This document shows, in pieces, positions 55,659 through 64,000 of a stretch of 64,000 nt of DNA; position 1 is the stretch's first letter, and the number at the start of each line of letters is the position of its first letter. The stretch is from Vibrio rhodolitus (GTDB lineage: Bacteria; Pseudomonadota; Gammaproteobacteria; Enterobacterales; Vibrionaceae): the NCBI RefSeq assembly GCF_003350325.1, contig NZ_QLYZ01000008.1:97924-161923 (forward strand), read 5' to 3'. Below the pieces are notes generated by a model. It saw nothing but the letters and a program-made list of their open reading frames with translations. It was not told where the DNA came from and did not search any database. The translations under genes and the position numbers were made by a program.

Positions 55659-56708
55659 GTGAGTGTCGAGCTAACTACCACAATACTGAATCATCAAGTA
55701 ACTGCGGTTTTAATCATGAACGAGTCACTGCAGATTCGTTATGCCAATCCATCCGCAGAGCAGCTGTTTTCGCAAAGCGCCAAACGCTTGATCTCGTCTC
55801 CGCTGAGTAAACATATTCAGCATGCTTCTCTTGATCTCGCTTTACTTTCCCAGCCACTACAGAGCGGTCAAAGCATCACCGACAGTGACGTCACCTTTGT
55901 GGTGGATGGTCGCCCATTGATGTTAGAAGTCACCGTCAGCCCAATCACTTGGCAAAAAGAGCTGCTACTTTTGGTGGAGATGCGCAAGATTGATCAGCAA
56001 CGCCGACTCTCACAAGAGCTCAACCAACATGCCCAGCAACAAGCGGCAAAACTTTTGGTGCGTGGGCTTGCCCACGAAATCAAAAATCCACTTGGTGGCT
56101 TACGAGGCGCCGCGCAACTGCTTGAACGCTGCCTTCCTGATGCAAGCCTTAAAGAATATACCCAGATCATCATCGAACAAGCAGACCGACTACGCTCGCT
56201 GGTCGACCGTTTGCTAGGGCCACAAAAACCAGGTAAGAAAAGCTGCGAGAACTTGCACCTTATTCTCGAAAAAGTTCGCCAACTGGTTGAGCTCGATGTC
56301 GGCAGCCAAATCGTTATCGAACGCGATTATGACCCCAGCTTGCCTGACATCAATATGGATGTAGAGCAGATTGAGCAAGCACTACTGAACATTGTCAGCA
56401 ACGCCGGACAGATCTTAGCTAGCCAAGAGCGAGGGCAGATCACCATTCGCACCAGAACGGTGCATCAAGCTAATATTCATGGTCAGCGCTACAAATTAGC
56501 AGCGCGCATCGAGGTGATAGATAACGGACCGGGCATTCCAGCCGATCTGCAAGATACGCTTTTCTACCCTATGGTCAGTGGTCGCGATGGAGGGACGGGG
56601 CTGGGTTTATCTATTTCACAAAACTTAATTGACCAACATAAAGGCAAGATAGACGTAGAAAGTTGGCCAGGGCACACCTGTTTTACGATTTATCTGCCAA
56701 TCAAATAA
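55659..56708 (+). CDS. glnL: Nitrogen regulation histidine kinase NtrB
   Basis: NtrB phosphorylates or dephosphorylates NtrC under control of PII. The start at GTG 55659 (MSVELTTTILNHQVTAVLIM) has GGAG six bases before it and gives 349 residues, the E. coli length. Earlier in-frame ATGs at 55629 and 55647 exist, but the first lies within the NtrC site. Domains are PAS (ILNHQVTAVLIMNESLQIRY), the H-box VRGLAHEIKNPLGGLRGAAQ (His near residue 140) and ATP-binding boxes (NIVSNAGQIL, DNGPGIP, GGTGLGLSIS). It is soluble. Confidence 0.95.
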   Translation: MSVELTTTILNHQVTAVLIMNESLQIRYANPSAEQLFSQSAKRLISSPLSKHIQHASLDLALLSQPLQSGQSITDSDVTFVVDGRPLMLEVTVSPITWQKELLLLVEMRKIDQQRRLSQELNQHAQQQAAKLLVRGLAHEIKNPLGGLRGAAQLLERCLPDASLKEYTQIIIEQADRLRSLVDRLLGPQKPGKKSCENLHLILEKVRQLVELDVGSQIVIERDYDPSLPDINMDVEQIEQALLNIVSNAGQILASQERGQITIRTRTVHQANIHGQRYKLAARIEVIDNGPGIPADLQDTLFYPMVSGRDGGTGLGLSISQNLIDQHKGKIDVESWPGHTCFTIYLPIK

Positions 56709-56746
56709 TAACGCTAGGATTTAACGCATGGCTGTGAGGAGGAACT

Positions 56747-58150
56747 ATGAGTAAAGGAAACGTCTGGGTTGTTGATGACGACAGTTCGATTCGTTGGGTG
56801 ATGGAAAAAACACTCTCTTCAGCCAATATCAAGTGCGACACTTTCGCTGACGGAGAAAGCGTCTTACTTGCCCTTGAGCGAGAAACTCCTGACGTTTTGA
56901 TCTCAGATATTCGTATGCCCGGCATCAGTGGGATAGAGCTACTTAGTCAAGTTCATCAGCAATCACCTGACTTACCGGTGATCATCATGACCGCCCACTC
57001 CGATCTTGATGCTGCGGTTAACGCCTATCAGCAAGGTGCATTTGAATACCTACCGAAACCGTTTGATGTTGATGAAACTCTCACCTTAGTCGAACGAGCC
57101 ATCGCCCATAACCAAGAGCAACGCCAGCAGCAAGCCAAAGCAGATAACCAGCTACAACCGACACCAGAAATCATTGGTGAGGCACCTGCGATGCAAGAGG
57201 TTTTCCGCGCCATTGGTCGCCTTTCGCGCTCATCGATTTCTGTACTGATCAATGGTGAGTCCGGAACGGGTAAAGAATTAGTTGCCCATGCACTACACCG
57301 CCACAGCCCTAGAGCGAAAAATCCATTTATTGCCCTCAACATGGCGGCGATTCCTAAAGATTTGATTGAATCAGAGCTATTTGGACACGAAAAAGGCGCC
57401 TTTACCGGTGCCAACAGTGTGCGCCAAGGGCGTTTTGAACAAGCCAATGGTGGCACACTGTTTCTCGATGAAATCGGTGATATGCCGCTTGATATTCAAA
57501 CTCGCCTCTTGCGCGTCCTCGCTGATGGGCAGTTTTATCGAGTCGGTGGTCATTCTCCGATCCGAGTCGACGTACGCATCGTCGCTGCGACCCACCAAGA
57601 TCTGGAAAAATTGGTGCACAAAGGCGATTTTCGTGAAGACTTATTCCATCGCCTCAATGTGATTCGCATTCAGATCCCTGCGCTGCGTGAGCGTCGCCAA
57701 GACATTGAAAAATTAGCACTACACTTTTTGCAGCTTGCCTCTGAAGAGCTGGCGGTGGATGTGAAAACCCTGCACCCAAGTACCATTGAAACACTGGCAA
57801 AACTCGAGTGGCCCGGCAATGTACGTCAACTAGAGAATATTTGTCGTTGGTTAACCGTGATGGCGAGTGGCAGTGAGGTACTCCCTAATGATTTACCTGC
57901 TGAATTACTTGAAGCCAAAGCGAGCATTCACCACGATAGTGAAGGAAACTGGCAGCAACAGCTTACCCAATGGGCAAAACAGGCACTAGCCAATGGCGAT
58001 ACTGAATTGCTCAATTTCGCGCAACCCGAGTTTGAGCGTATTTTATTGGAAGTGGCGCTAGAGCATACCAACGGGCATAAACAGGATGCGGCGAAAGTAT
58101 TGGGCTGGGGAAGAAATACCTTAACTCGCAAACTCAAAGAGCTGTATTAA
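56747..58150 (+). CDS. glnG: Nitrogen regulator NtrC (sigma-54 activator)
   Basis: NtrC activates sigma-54 promoters such as glnA. The 467-residue product has a receiver domain with Asp in VLISDIRMPGISG (about residue 54), the AAA+ domain with Walker A GESGTGKE, the sigma-54-contact loop ESELFGHEKGAFTGA, and a C-terminal Fis-type HTH (DAAKVLGWGRNTLTRKLKEL). It is 38 bases after glnL. Confidence 0.98.
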   Translation: MSKGNVWVVDDDSSIRWVMEKTLSSANIKCDTFADGESVLLALERETPDVLISDIRMPGISGIELLSQVHQQSPDLPVIIMTAHSDLDAAVNAYQQGAFEYLPKPFDVDETLTLVERAIAHNQEQRQQQAKADNQLQPTPEIIGEAPAMQEVFRAIGRLSRSSISVLINGESGTGKELVAHALHRHSPRAKNPFIALNMAAIPKDLIESELFGHEKGAFTGANSVRQGRFEQANGGTLFLDEIGDMPLDIQTRLLRVLADGQFYRVGGHSPIRVDVRIVAATHQDLEKLVHKGDFREDLFHRLNVIRIQIPALRERRQDIEKLALHFLQLASEELAVDVKTLHPSTIETLAKLEWPGNVRQLENICRWLTVMASGSEVLPNDLPAELLEAKASIHHDSEGNWQQQLTQWAKQALANGDTELLNFAQPEFERILLEVALEHTNGHKQDAAKVLGWGRNTLTRKLKELY

Positions 58151-58342
58151 ACCAATCGGCATTTGAACACTTATGGCTTGAATGACCTATTTTGGCTCGT
58201 TTAAGCCCGTTCAATGACAAAATTAACCAATTCACCGGAATGATAATTTTGTCAATTTCTCAGCGTTCTACGCCATAAAGCGCTCGCCTTATTGTATAAA
58301 ATCAATACAATTACAGTACACCATATTAAAAGAATAAAAGTA

Positions 58343-60883
58343 ATGCTGCTCAACCACCAATTTACGTTAAGAACGGCAGTGGTTTTACCGTTCGTGCTGA
58401 TTTTTCTCTGCACCTTTACCGTGCTGACCGTAGTGCAAAATAGCAACTATGAGAAAATGGCGACCGATGTGAGTCGTAAGCAACTATCAACGTTGAGTGA
58501 TAATGTAGAGCTTGAGCTATCATCGTTCCTTGAGCAGCCTCTACAAGCAAGCTTAGCCCTCAGCCACAGCATTGAGCTGCACTCTCTGTATCAACCTCAT
58601 GATGTCTCGGCGATTCAAACCGCAATGCTGAGTAAATTCCGCGATTTGTATGGACACGTTCCACAGCTCGACAACATCGGCTTTGGCAGCGAAAACGGTG
58701 AGTACGTGGGTCTGCGTAAAGAAGACGTGGATGATTTCACGCTGATGCTGCAAGACAATCTTCACTATCGCGGTTTGGTGATCTATCAAGACCACCAAGT
58801 GAGTAACAATGTACGCTCTGTTATCAAAGATTACGATCCGCGCTTTCGCCCTTGGTATAAGCCTTTCGCTGGCATTAAAGACTCACGCTGGTCACCAATT
58901 TATGCCAATGCCGATGAGCGCCAAGAAGTCACACTTTCGGCGATAGAGCCAGTCTATTACGGTCAAACGCTTCAGGGCGTTGTGGTCAGCGATGTTAAAC
59001 TCAGTACTTTCAATGCTTTCTTGCATCAGCAGCAAACTAATACTGGCGCAGTGATCTACTTGTTTGACGAGCAGCGTCGTCTGGTTGCCCACTCCACAGG
59101 TGGCAGCATCATCTCTTGGGGTACCGAGCAAAGCCTGAAAGGACAGCGTTTATTAAGCGCCGAGAGCTCTAACGCGGTGATCCAATCCAGCGCCCTTTAC
59201 GCACATGATATTGCCCTGCCTCAAGCGGACAAGCTCTTTACCACCTACATCGAGGGTGAACGCTATTTCCACCTGATTACGCCATATCACGATACCAATG
59301 GTCTCAACTGGTATATCGGCGTTTCAATTGCCGAACACGATCTCCTCGGCTCTATGGTTGAAAATCAACACAATAGCTGGATCATCGGCTTTGTGATCAG
59401 TGCGATTGGCATCATCATCGGTCTGTTTGCTTTTAACCGCACCGTGACACCAATTACTTCAACGGCAAACGCCGCCAAACAACTTGCCCAAGGTAACTGG
59501 GATAGTGAGATGCCAAAACCGGGCAAAATCTACGAAACGTCGATGTTGGTGCACGCTTTTAATGATATGGCGGATAACCTTAAAGCATCATTTGAAGAAA
59601 TCAGCTCTCGCCTACGCTATGATTCTTTGACCAAGCTATACAGTCGAGAAGGCTTAGTTAACACCTGCGATCAACTGACCAAACTTGAAGGATGTTTGAT
59701 CCTAATCGGCGTGAATAAATTCCGTAACATCAATGACAGTATGGGACACTTAAGTGGTGACCAGTTATTGGTGCTTATTGCCGAGCGCATCAAAACGACA
59801 TTTGACGACGGCGCACTCACTGCCCGTATCGGTGGCGATGAATACGCTATTTATCTGCCAAGCCCGCAATCAAATGAAGAGATTTCTTTAGCCACTGGGC
59901 GCATTCAACAGATGTTCTCAGCCCCGTTTTGTATGGGACAAGAAAGTATCATCTTGCAAGTATCGCTCGGCGTGGTGAATGGCATTGAACCTTGCAGTAT
60001 GACGACTTGGCTACGCAATGGCAGCATCGCGCTCAGTAACGCAAAACAAGCCCAAGCTTCAATCAGCTACTACAAACCTGAAATGGCGGACATTTCACGC
60101 AAAAAAACGCGTATGTTGGCAAAAATCAAACAGGCTATCGAGCTCAAAGAATTTATCCCTTATTACCAGCCTATCGTTGAAATCCAATCAGGCAAAGTAA
60201 TTGGCGCAGAAGCACTGGCTCGTTGGGTCTCACCAAGTGCTGGGCTGATCTCGCCACTGGAATTTATCCCCATTGCCGAAGAGAGTGGCTTTATTTCAGA
60301 GATAGGTAAGATGATCCTCACTCAAGCCTGCCATGATGCGGTTTTAGGTATGCAGCAAGGTAAGTGGGATGACAGCTTCCACCTGCATGTTAACTTGTCA
60401 GTGAACCAACTTTCGCAGGCGGGTTTGTTAGATGAGCTGCAAGCGATTTTGAGCCAAACCAAGTTGCCAGCGAAGAATTTACTACTAGAAATTACCGAGT
60501 CGCGCTTAGTTGATAACGATCCAGTGACGATACAAAATATGCAGGCGATTCGAGATCTGGGCATCCAAATCGCGATTGATGATTTTGGTACCGGCTATAG
60601 CTCACTTGCCTACCTATATAAGTTGCCATTCGACTGCTTAAAAATCGAACGCACCTTTGTTAATAAGTTACAAGCCGATCAGCTTGATACATCTATCGTC
60701 GCGGCAATCATCAATATGACACGTGGCATGAAGGTAGATATCGTCGCGGAAGGTATTGAAACCGTAGAACAGGCAGAAATGCTGAAACAACTCGATTGCC
60801 CACAAGGGCAAGGCTTTCTCTACAGCCGCCCAGTGCCATTTGCCGACTGGCCAACAGATTTGGTTAACATGAAGCCGGAATAG
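58343..60883 (+). CDS. Membrane c-di-GMP phosphodiesterase with Cache, degenerate GGDEF and EAL domains
   Basis: The start at 58343 ([20 protein letters not shown]) is preferred over 58292 for a proper first span, giving 846 residues. Order: membrane span, periplasmic dCache region (about residues 35-330, with [17 protein letters not shown]), second span ([20 protein letters not shown]), HAMP, GGDEF domain, EAL domain. The GGDEF motif is GGDEY and its metal-binding Asps are replaced ([11 protein letters not shown]), so cyclase activity is unlikely. EAL residues look intact: [40 protein letters not shown]. It follows glnG but has its own 192-base leader. Confidence 0.92.
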   Translation: MLLNHQFTLRTAVVLPFVLIFLCTFTVLTVVQNSNYEKMATDVSRKQLSTLSDNVELELSSFLEQPLQASLALSHSIELHSLYQPHDVSAIQTAMLSKFRDLYGHVPQLDNIGFGSENGEYVGLRKEDVDDFTLMLQDNLHYRGLVIYQDHQVSNNVRSVIKDYDPRFRPWYKPFAGIKDSRWSPIYANADERQEVTLSAIEPVYYGQTLQGVVVSDVKLSTFNAFLHQQQTNTGAVIYLFDEQRRLVAHSTGGSIISWGTEQSLKGQRLLSAESSNAVIQSSALYAHDIALPQADKLFTTYIEGERYFHLITPYHDTNGLNWYIGVSIAEHDLLGSMVENQHNSWIIGFVISAIGIIIGLFAFNRTVTPITSTANAAKQLAQGNWDSEMPKPGKIYETSMLVHAFNDMADNLKASFEEISSRLRYDSLTKLYSREGLVNTCDQLTKLEGCLILIGVNKFRNINDSMGHLSGDQLLVLIAERIKTTFDDGALTARIGGDEYAIYLPSPQSNEEISLATGRIQQMFSAPFCMGQESIILQVSLGVVNGIEPCSMTTWLRNGSIALSNAKQAQASISYYKPEMADISRKKTRMLAKIKQAIELKEFIPYYQPIVEIQSGKVIGAEALARWVSPSAGLISPLEFIPIAEESGFISEIGKMILTQACHDAVLGMQQGKWDDSFHLHVNLSVNQLSQAGLLDELQAILSQTKLPAKNLLLEITESRLVDNDPVTIQNMQAIRDLGIQIAIDDFGTGYSSLAYLYKLPFDCLKIERTFVNKLQADQLDTSIVAAIINMTRGMKVDIVAEGIETVEQAEMLKQLDCPQGQGFLYSRPVPFADWPTDLVNMKPE

Positions 60884-60975
60884 TCAATTTTCACCGAAAT
60901 AGGCGCTTTACTGGGCTGACACTCAGTAATTTGCTTCTTATACTTAGCTCAAATCACACAATTGAGCTAAGTATA

Positions 60976-61977
60976 ATGATAACTAAGAATTTGCCCCTCA
61001 CCGATCTGCACCGCCACCTTGATGGCAATATCCGCACTCAAACCATTCTTGAGTTAGGTCAGAAATTTGCAGTGGCTTTACCAGCTAATGATGTTGCAGG
61101 GCTAACACCTCACGTACAAATTGTCGAAGCCGAGCCTTCTCTCGTCGCTTTCCTTGCAAAGCTAGACTGGGGCGTCGCTGTATTGGGCGATCTTGATGCA
61201 TGCCGTCGCGTCGCCTATGAAAACGTTGAAGATGCGCTCAACGCGCAGATTGACTACGCTGAACTGCGCTTTTCCCCTTACTACATGGCAATGAAACACA
61301 ACCTGCCGGTTGCTGGCGTGGTTGAAGCGGTTGTGGATGGTGTGCAAGCGGGTATTCGTGACTTTGGCATCAAAGCAAACCTGATCGGTATTATGAGCCG
61401 TACTTTTGGTACTGATGCTTGCCAACAAGAACTCGATGCAATTCTAAGCCAAAAAGACCACATCGTGGCAGTAGACCTTGCTGGTGATGAACTGGGTCAA
61501 CCAGGCGAGCTGTTTGTAAAACACTTTGCCCAAGTTAAAGATGCCGGTCTCAATGTTACCGTTCACGCTGGTGAAGCGGCGGGCGCACAAAGCATGTGGC
61601 AGGCGATCCAAGAGCTTGGTGCCACACGCATCGGTCATGGTGTGAAAGCAATCCACGATCCAAAGCTGATGGATTACTTAGCTGAGCACAAGATTGGTAT
61701 TGAGTCGTGCTTAACTTCAAACGTTCAAACCAGCACCGTCGAGTCACTAGCAAACCACCCACTTAAGCAATTCCTTGATCACGGTGTTATGGCGTGTATC
61801 AACACAGACGACCCTGCAGTGGAAGGGATTGAACTGCCACACGAATATGAAGTCGCAGCGCCACAAGCTGGCTTAACGGCTGAGCAGATTCGCCGTGCGC
61901 AGATTAATGGTCTAGAGCTTGCGTTTATCTCTCAAGCGGAAAAACAAGCGCTAAAAGACAAAGTAGCCAACCGCTAA
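60976..61977 (+). CDS. add: Adenosine deaminase
   Basis: Add deaminates adenosine and deoxyadenosine to inosine. The 333-residue product has the zinc site HRHLDGN (residues about 12-18), the catalytic Glu/His segment [17 protein letters not shown], and NTDDPAVEG. The ATG at 60976 ([18 protein letters not shown]) is chosen over 60931, which would add 15 residues with no similarity; its ribosome-binding site is weak. It is convergent with pdxY, and both end at one terminator. Confidence 0.96.
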   Translation: MITKNLPLTDLHRHLDGNIRTQTILELGQKFAVALPANDVAGLTPHVQIVEAEPSLVAFLAKLDWGVAVLGDLDACRRVAYENVEDALNAQIDYAELRFSPYYMAMKHNLPVAGVVEAVVDGVQAGIRDFGIKANLIGIMSRTFGTDACQQELDAILSQKDHIVAVDLAGDELGQPGELFVKHFAQVKDAGLNVTVHAGEAAGAQSMWQAIQELGATRIGHGVKAIHDPKLMDYLAEHKIGIESCLTSNVQTSTVESLANHPLKQFLDHGVMACINTDDPAVEGIELPHEYEVAAPQAGLTAEQIRRAQINGLELAFISQAEKQALKDKVANR

Positions 61978-62042
61978 ACTCGAATCTAACTACACGCCAA
62001 GTTGATAGCGATATTGGCAAAATGTGTGGGTAGATAGAAAGC

Positions 62043-62084
62043 AAAAAGCCGTTCATGAGCGAGAGGTCTCACGAACGGCTTTTT
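62043..62084. terminator. Bidirectional terminator, add and pdxY
   Basis: A 12-bp stem AAAAAGCCGTTC / GAACGGCTTTTT continues inward with TGAG / CTCA pairing, with T-runs both ways, between convergent genes. Confidence 0.93.
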
Positions 62085-62097
62085 ATTTAATTCAGGT

Positions 62098-62985
62098 TTA
62101 GATTGAGTAGTAAGTAAATGAGTTATCTTGTACACACTTACCCAAATCAAACTTCTCAACAGGCTCAACCAACTCGTCTTGCGCAGCGATAGTTTGCAGC
62201 TCCCACTCACCAAGCTGATGAGTTTTCTTCACCACAGCATATGCCGCTTCATTGCAGTGTTTAAACGCACGTGCGACCGACCAATCTTTGAGTAATCCTG
62301 CCGTAAACAGAGATGAGATAAGATCACCAACGCCAACCAACGCTTTATCAAAGTCCAACTGTGGACGCTGAGCAATAAAGCATTGATCATCAAATGCCAA
62401 CATCATAGAGAACTTATCGTCAGAGATTGAGTACAGGTGTTTCACCAGTACGATTTGAGGACCTAAGGTCAATGCCTTCTTACATGCCGCAACTGCATCG
62501 TTTAGGCTGTTGATTTCCATGCCAACAAACTGACTCAGTTCAAATTGGTTCGGCACAATCACATCCGCCATCGGCATTAGTGTATTAAGCAAATACTCTG
62601 AAATCCCTTCGCTAACAATACAGCCCTTATCCGGTGCACCCATCACAGGATCGCAAACGTAGATAGAAGCAGGATTGTAAGACTTCACTTTTTTAACCAG
62701 CTCAGCAACCATTTCACACTGTTCAACGCTACCTTGGTAACCCGTCACCACAGCATCACATTTTTTCAGTGCACCAATGTTTTCTAAACCTTGCGTGAGA
62801 TCTTCGATATCAGACGCTGGGAAAGCATGACCAGTCCAGCCTTCTTTATACTGAGTGTGATTAGAAAACTGCACAGTATGGATAGGGAATACTTCAAACC
62901 CCATACGTTGCAATGGAAAAACAGCTGAGCTATTTCCCGCGTGGCCGTAAACCACATGACTTTGAATTGAAATCACACCGCGCAT
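62098..62985 (-). CDS. pdxY: Pyridoxal kinase PdxY
   Basis: PdxY phosphorylates pyridoxal in vitamin B6 salvage. The start at 62985 ([20 protein letters not shown]) is preferred over an ATG at 63045; GAGG precedes it and the product (295 residues) matches family length. Ribokinase-like motifs include [13 protein letters not shown] (N-terminal), [12 protein letters not shown], and the anion-hole region [17 protein letters not shown] near residue 220. GTGD is replaced by GVGD, as in several PdxY proteins. It is monocistronic. Confidence 0.95.
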   Translation of the reverse strand: MRGVISIQSHVVYGHAGNSSAVFPLQRMGFEVFPIHTVQFSNHTQYKEGWTGHAFPASDIEDLTQGLENIGALKKCDAVVTGYQGSVEQCEMVAELVKKVKSYNPASIYVCDPVMGAPDKGCIVSEGISEYLLNTLMPMADVIVPNQFELSQFVGMEINSLNDAVAACKKALTLGPQIVLVKHLYSISDDKFSMMLAFDDQCFIAQRPQLDFDKALVGVGDLISSLFTAGLLKDWSVARAFKHCNEAAYAVVKKTHQLGEWELQTIAAQDELVEPVEKFDLGKCVQDNSFTYYSI

Positions 62986-63189
62986 TTGTCTAAACCTCTT
63001 AAATTGCAAATCGCTGTAAAAAGTAATTACCACCCAAAACGCCAAAACTGCACGGCGGATCGGTCAGTAAATCAATGCCTAGGCTCAGTTGCCACCATCA
63101 CAATGACTTTACATATCTAGGTCTGTTTAATAGTTTTAATTAGAATTTATTTAATCAATAAAAGAAACACTAAGCGCTGTGATAAGCAT

Positions 63190-63300
63190 AAAAACCCCGT
63201 AAATATTGGGGTACAAAAAATATCGACTAAAACCTTGATGTCTCGCCAGATTTAATTTCAATTCCTCGATCAAGGTGTATTGCACTAAAACTAGCCTTTT
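63190..63300 (-). ncRNA. Candidate small RNA or attenuated leader upstream of pdxY
   Basis: On the minus strand, an 8-bp inverted repeat (ACCTTGAT at 63232-63239, ATCAAGGT at 63269-63276, loop 29 nt) is followed by an A/T-rich linker and a hairpin CCCC / GGGG (63194-63213, loop about 9 nt) with a T-run. The terminator is about 205 bases before pdxY. No promoter was confidently found and no known RNA family was recognised. Confidence 0.3.
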
Positions 63301-63368
63301 GATAGTGAGTAAATGGTTGTGTGATTGCGATAACAGTTACACGAGCAGGATGAATAAAAAGGAGGCAA

Positions 63369-63476
63369 ATGACGATGTACAATTATTTGCACACTAGTGA
63401 CAACTCTAGCGTACTCACTTCATTCAATACAATCACAACTAAACTTAATCAGCAAAAGATCGCTGATCCAACCTAA
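63369..63476 (+). CDS. Candidate 35-residue small protein
   Basis: ATG 63369 to TAA 63476 encodes a 35-residue polar, Thr/Ser/Asn-rich peptide (MTMYNYLHTSDNSSVLTSFN and on). A perfect AAGGAGG lies just upstream (5 nt before the ATG after the G-run), stronger than most real genes here. No hydrophobic segment or family was recognised. No promoter was identified. It may be chance or a small ORF of unknown role. Confidence 0.35.
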   Translation: MTMYNYLHTSDNSSVLTSFNTITTKLNQQKIADPT

Positions 63477-63660
63477 CGAAAAGCCCCTCAACGAACTCTG
63501 TAGCGCGATAATACAAGTTTCCTTATAACGGAGTAGCATTTCAGCTAAACAAACATAGAAAGCTCTTTCAGAAGCGTTAAAGCGGCAAGCAGTGATAAAC
63601 ACACATTTAGGAAGATGGATAAGCAAAGAGAAATAGAAGTGAAGCATCTCTAGTGCGAAA

Positions 63661-63760
63661 CGCTCTGGACTCTCGCCTCTCGAAACGACGTATTACAGAT
63701 ACGGCGAGCTCCCGAAATTCGATATTGTAGATATCGAGCGTTCCAATTTCATTTTCGCAG
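63661..63760. repeat. Hairpin-GCGTTCC repeat cluster, copy D
   Basis: Two modules show short hairpins: CGTAT-TACAG-ATACG followed by GCGAGCTCC, and TCGATAT-TGTAG-ATATCGA followed by GCGTTCC, then CAATTTC. The form matches the clusters near chb and cysQ. The IS3-family element starts right after it. Confidence 0.6.
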
Positions 63761-64000
63761 TGTCTCGTCCTAAAATACGTTGACAGTTTTATGCTAAGCC
63801 AACTGCGTTAGCAGCTGGCTTTTTTCATGAACCTCATTTGGGGTTTTCATCCCGAGGCTAAGATGTGGTCTCATATTGTTATAGATACTAATAGACTCTT
63901 TTACTAGTTGGTTGAGCTCTTTGATGTCTTGACATCTATTGAGTAGGAACTCTTGTTTTAGTATCCCATTGACTCTCTCTGCTAACGCATTCTGGTAGCA
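63761..64000 (-). mobile_element. IS3-family insertion sequence, one end only
   Basis: The element appears to begin at TGTCTCGTCC (63761), consistent with an IS3-type terminal inverted repeat with a TG end. It runs off the right edge. The transposase OrfB C-terminus lies within it. The left/right partner end and target duplication are outside the window. Confidence 0.7.
63794..64000 (-). CDS. IS3-family transposase OrfB, C-terminal fragment (window edge)
   Basis: The minus strand is open from the right edge to TAG at 63794, giving 68 residues. It reads CYQNALAERVNGILKQEFLL and then NNMRPHLSLGMKTPNEVHEK, the C-terminal part of an IS3-type DDE integrase core. The Glu of the DDE motif is in NALAERVNG. 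It is not evidently broken in this part; completeness cannot be judged. Confidence 0.88.
   Translation of the reverse strand, partial: CYQNALAERVNGILKQEFLLNRCQDIKELNQLVKESISIYNNMRPHLSLGMKTPNEVHEKSQLLTQLA

Noticed and set aside
63420..63647. 75-residue minus-strand ORF near the right edge
   Set aside because: No ribosome-binding site and no recognisable pattern. It overlaps the better-supported small ORF start region on the plus strand.

Overview
The window reads as a stretch of the large chromosome of a Vibrio (Gammaproteobacteria). The evidence is protein-level similarity to Vibrio families throughout (an Eps-type type II secretion cluster, chitobiase, NtrB/NtrC, the DUF2959 lipoprotein) and a gene order gmk-rpoZ-spoT-trmH-recG, tex-greB-ompR-envZ-gsp(N to C)-hslRO-pckA, typA-glnA-glnLG that I recall from Vibrio chromosome I. 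The species cannot be fixed from this sequence alone. Nearly all of it is intact housekeeping DNA. No phage, CRISPR array, tRNA or rRNA was seen. One partial insertion sequence sits at the right edge.

Layout. 1-7770: a hexuronate catabolism locus with uxaC (cut by the left edge), uxuB, a TRAP transporter (large and small permeases on the minus strand, periplasmic binding protein on the plus strand), a GntR-type UxuR regulator and uxuA. Palindromic ATTGGTNNACCAAT operators lie in its promoter regions. 7795-10200: psiE, a 267-bp element with terminal inverted repeats, and an NCS2 purine permease with two PurR-like boxes upstream. 10327-16669: a possible 18-codon leader ORF, then gmk, rpoZ, spoT, trmH and recG. 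16671-20360: chitobiase flanked by clusters of small-hairpin repeats. 20361-25632: cysQ, nudE, a small outer-membrane beta-barrel, nfuA, comF/gntX, bioH and a hypothetical protein. 25722-31003: tex, greB, ompR and envZ. 31070-42315: a 12-gene type II secretion operon, gspC to gspN, on the minus strand. 42447-45772: hslR-hslO behind a sigma-32-like promoter, then pckA. 45882-51412: an AsmA-like protein, a GNAT/thioesterase fusion, dtd, yihY, a DUF2959 lipoprotein and a small P-loop NTPase. 51514-58150: typA, glnA (sigma-54 promoter with NtrC sites), glnL and glnG. 58343-62985: a membrane EAL protein with a degenerate GGDEF domain, adenosine deaminase and pdxY. 63046-64000: a long intergenic region with a possible small RNA or attenuator, a possible 35-codon ORF, hairpin repeats, and the end of an IS3-family transposase.

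Functional links. UxaC, UxuB and UxuA form the glucuronate to fructuronate to mannonate to 2-keto-3-deoxygluconate route, with the TRAP system as the likely uptake arm and UxuR as the likely repressor. GlnA, GlnL and GlnG form the nitrogen-response module, with NtrC sites at both glnA and glnL. SpoT, RpoZ and Gmk share guanine-nucleotide and ppGpp physiology. I did not find a convincing undescribed multi-gene system. The most unusual items are the hairpin-plus-GCGTTCC repeats, the 267-bp inverted-repeat element, the one-residue deletion in the GspE zinc motif, the two candidate small ORFs, the candidate RNA upstream of pdxY, and the hairpins placed between ompR and envZ and in front of uxuB.
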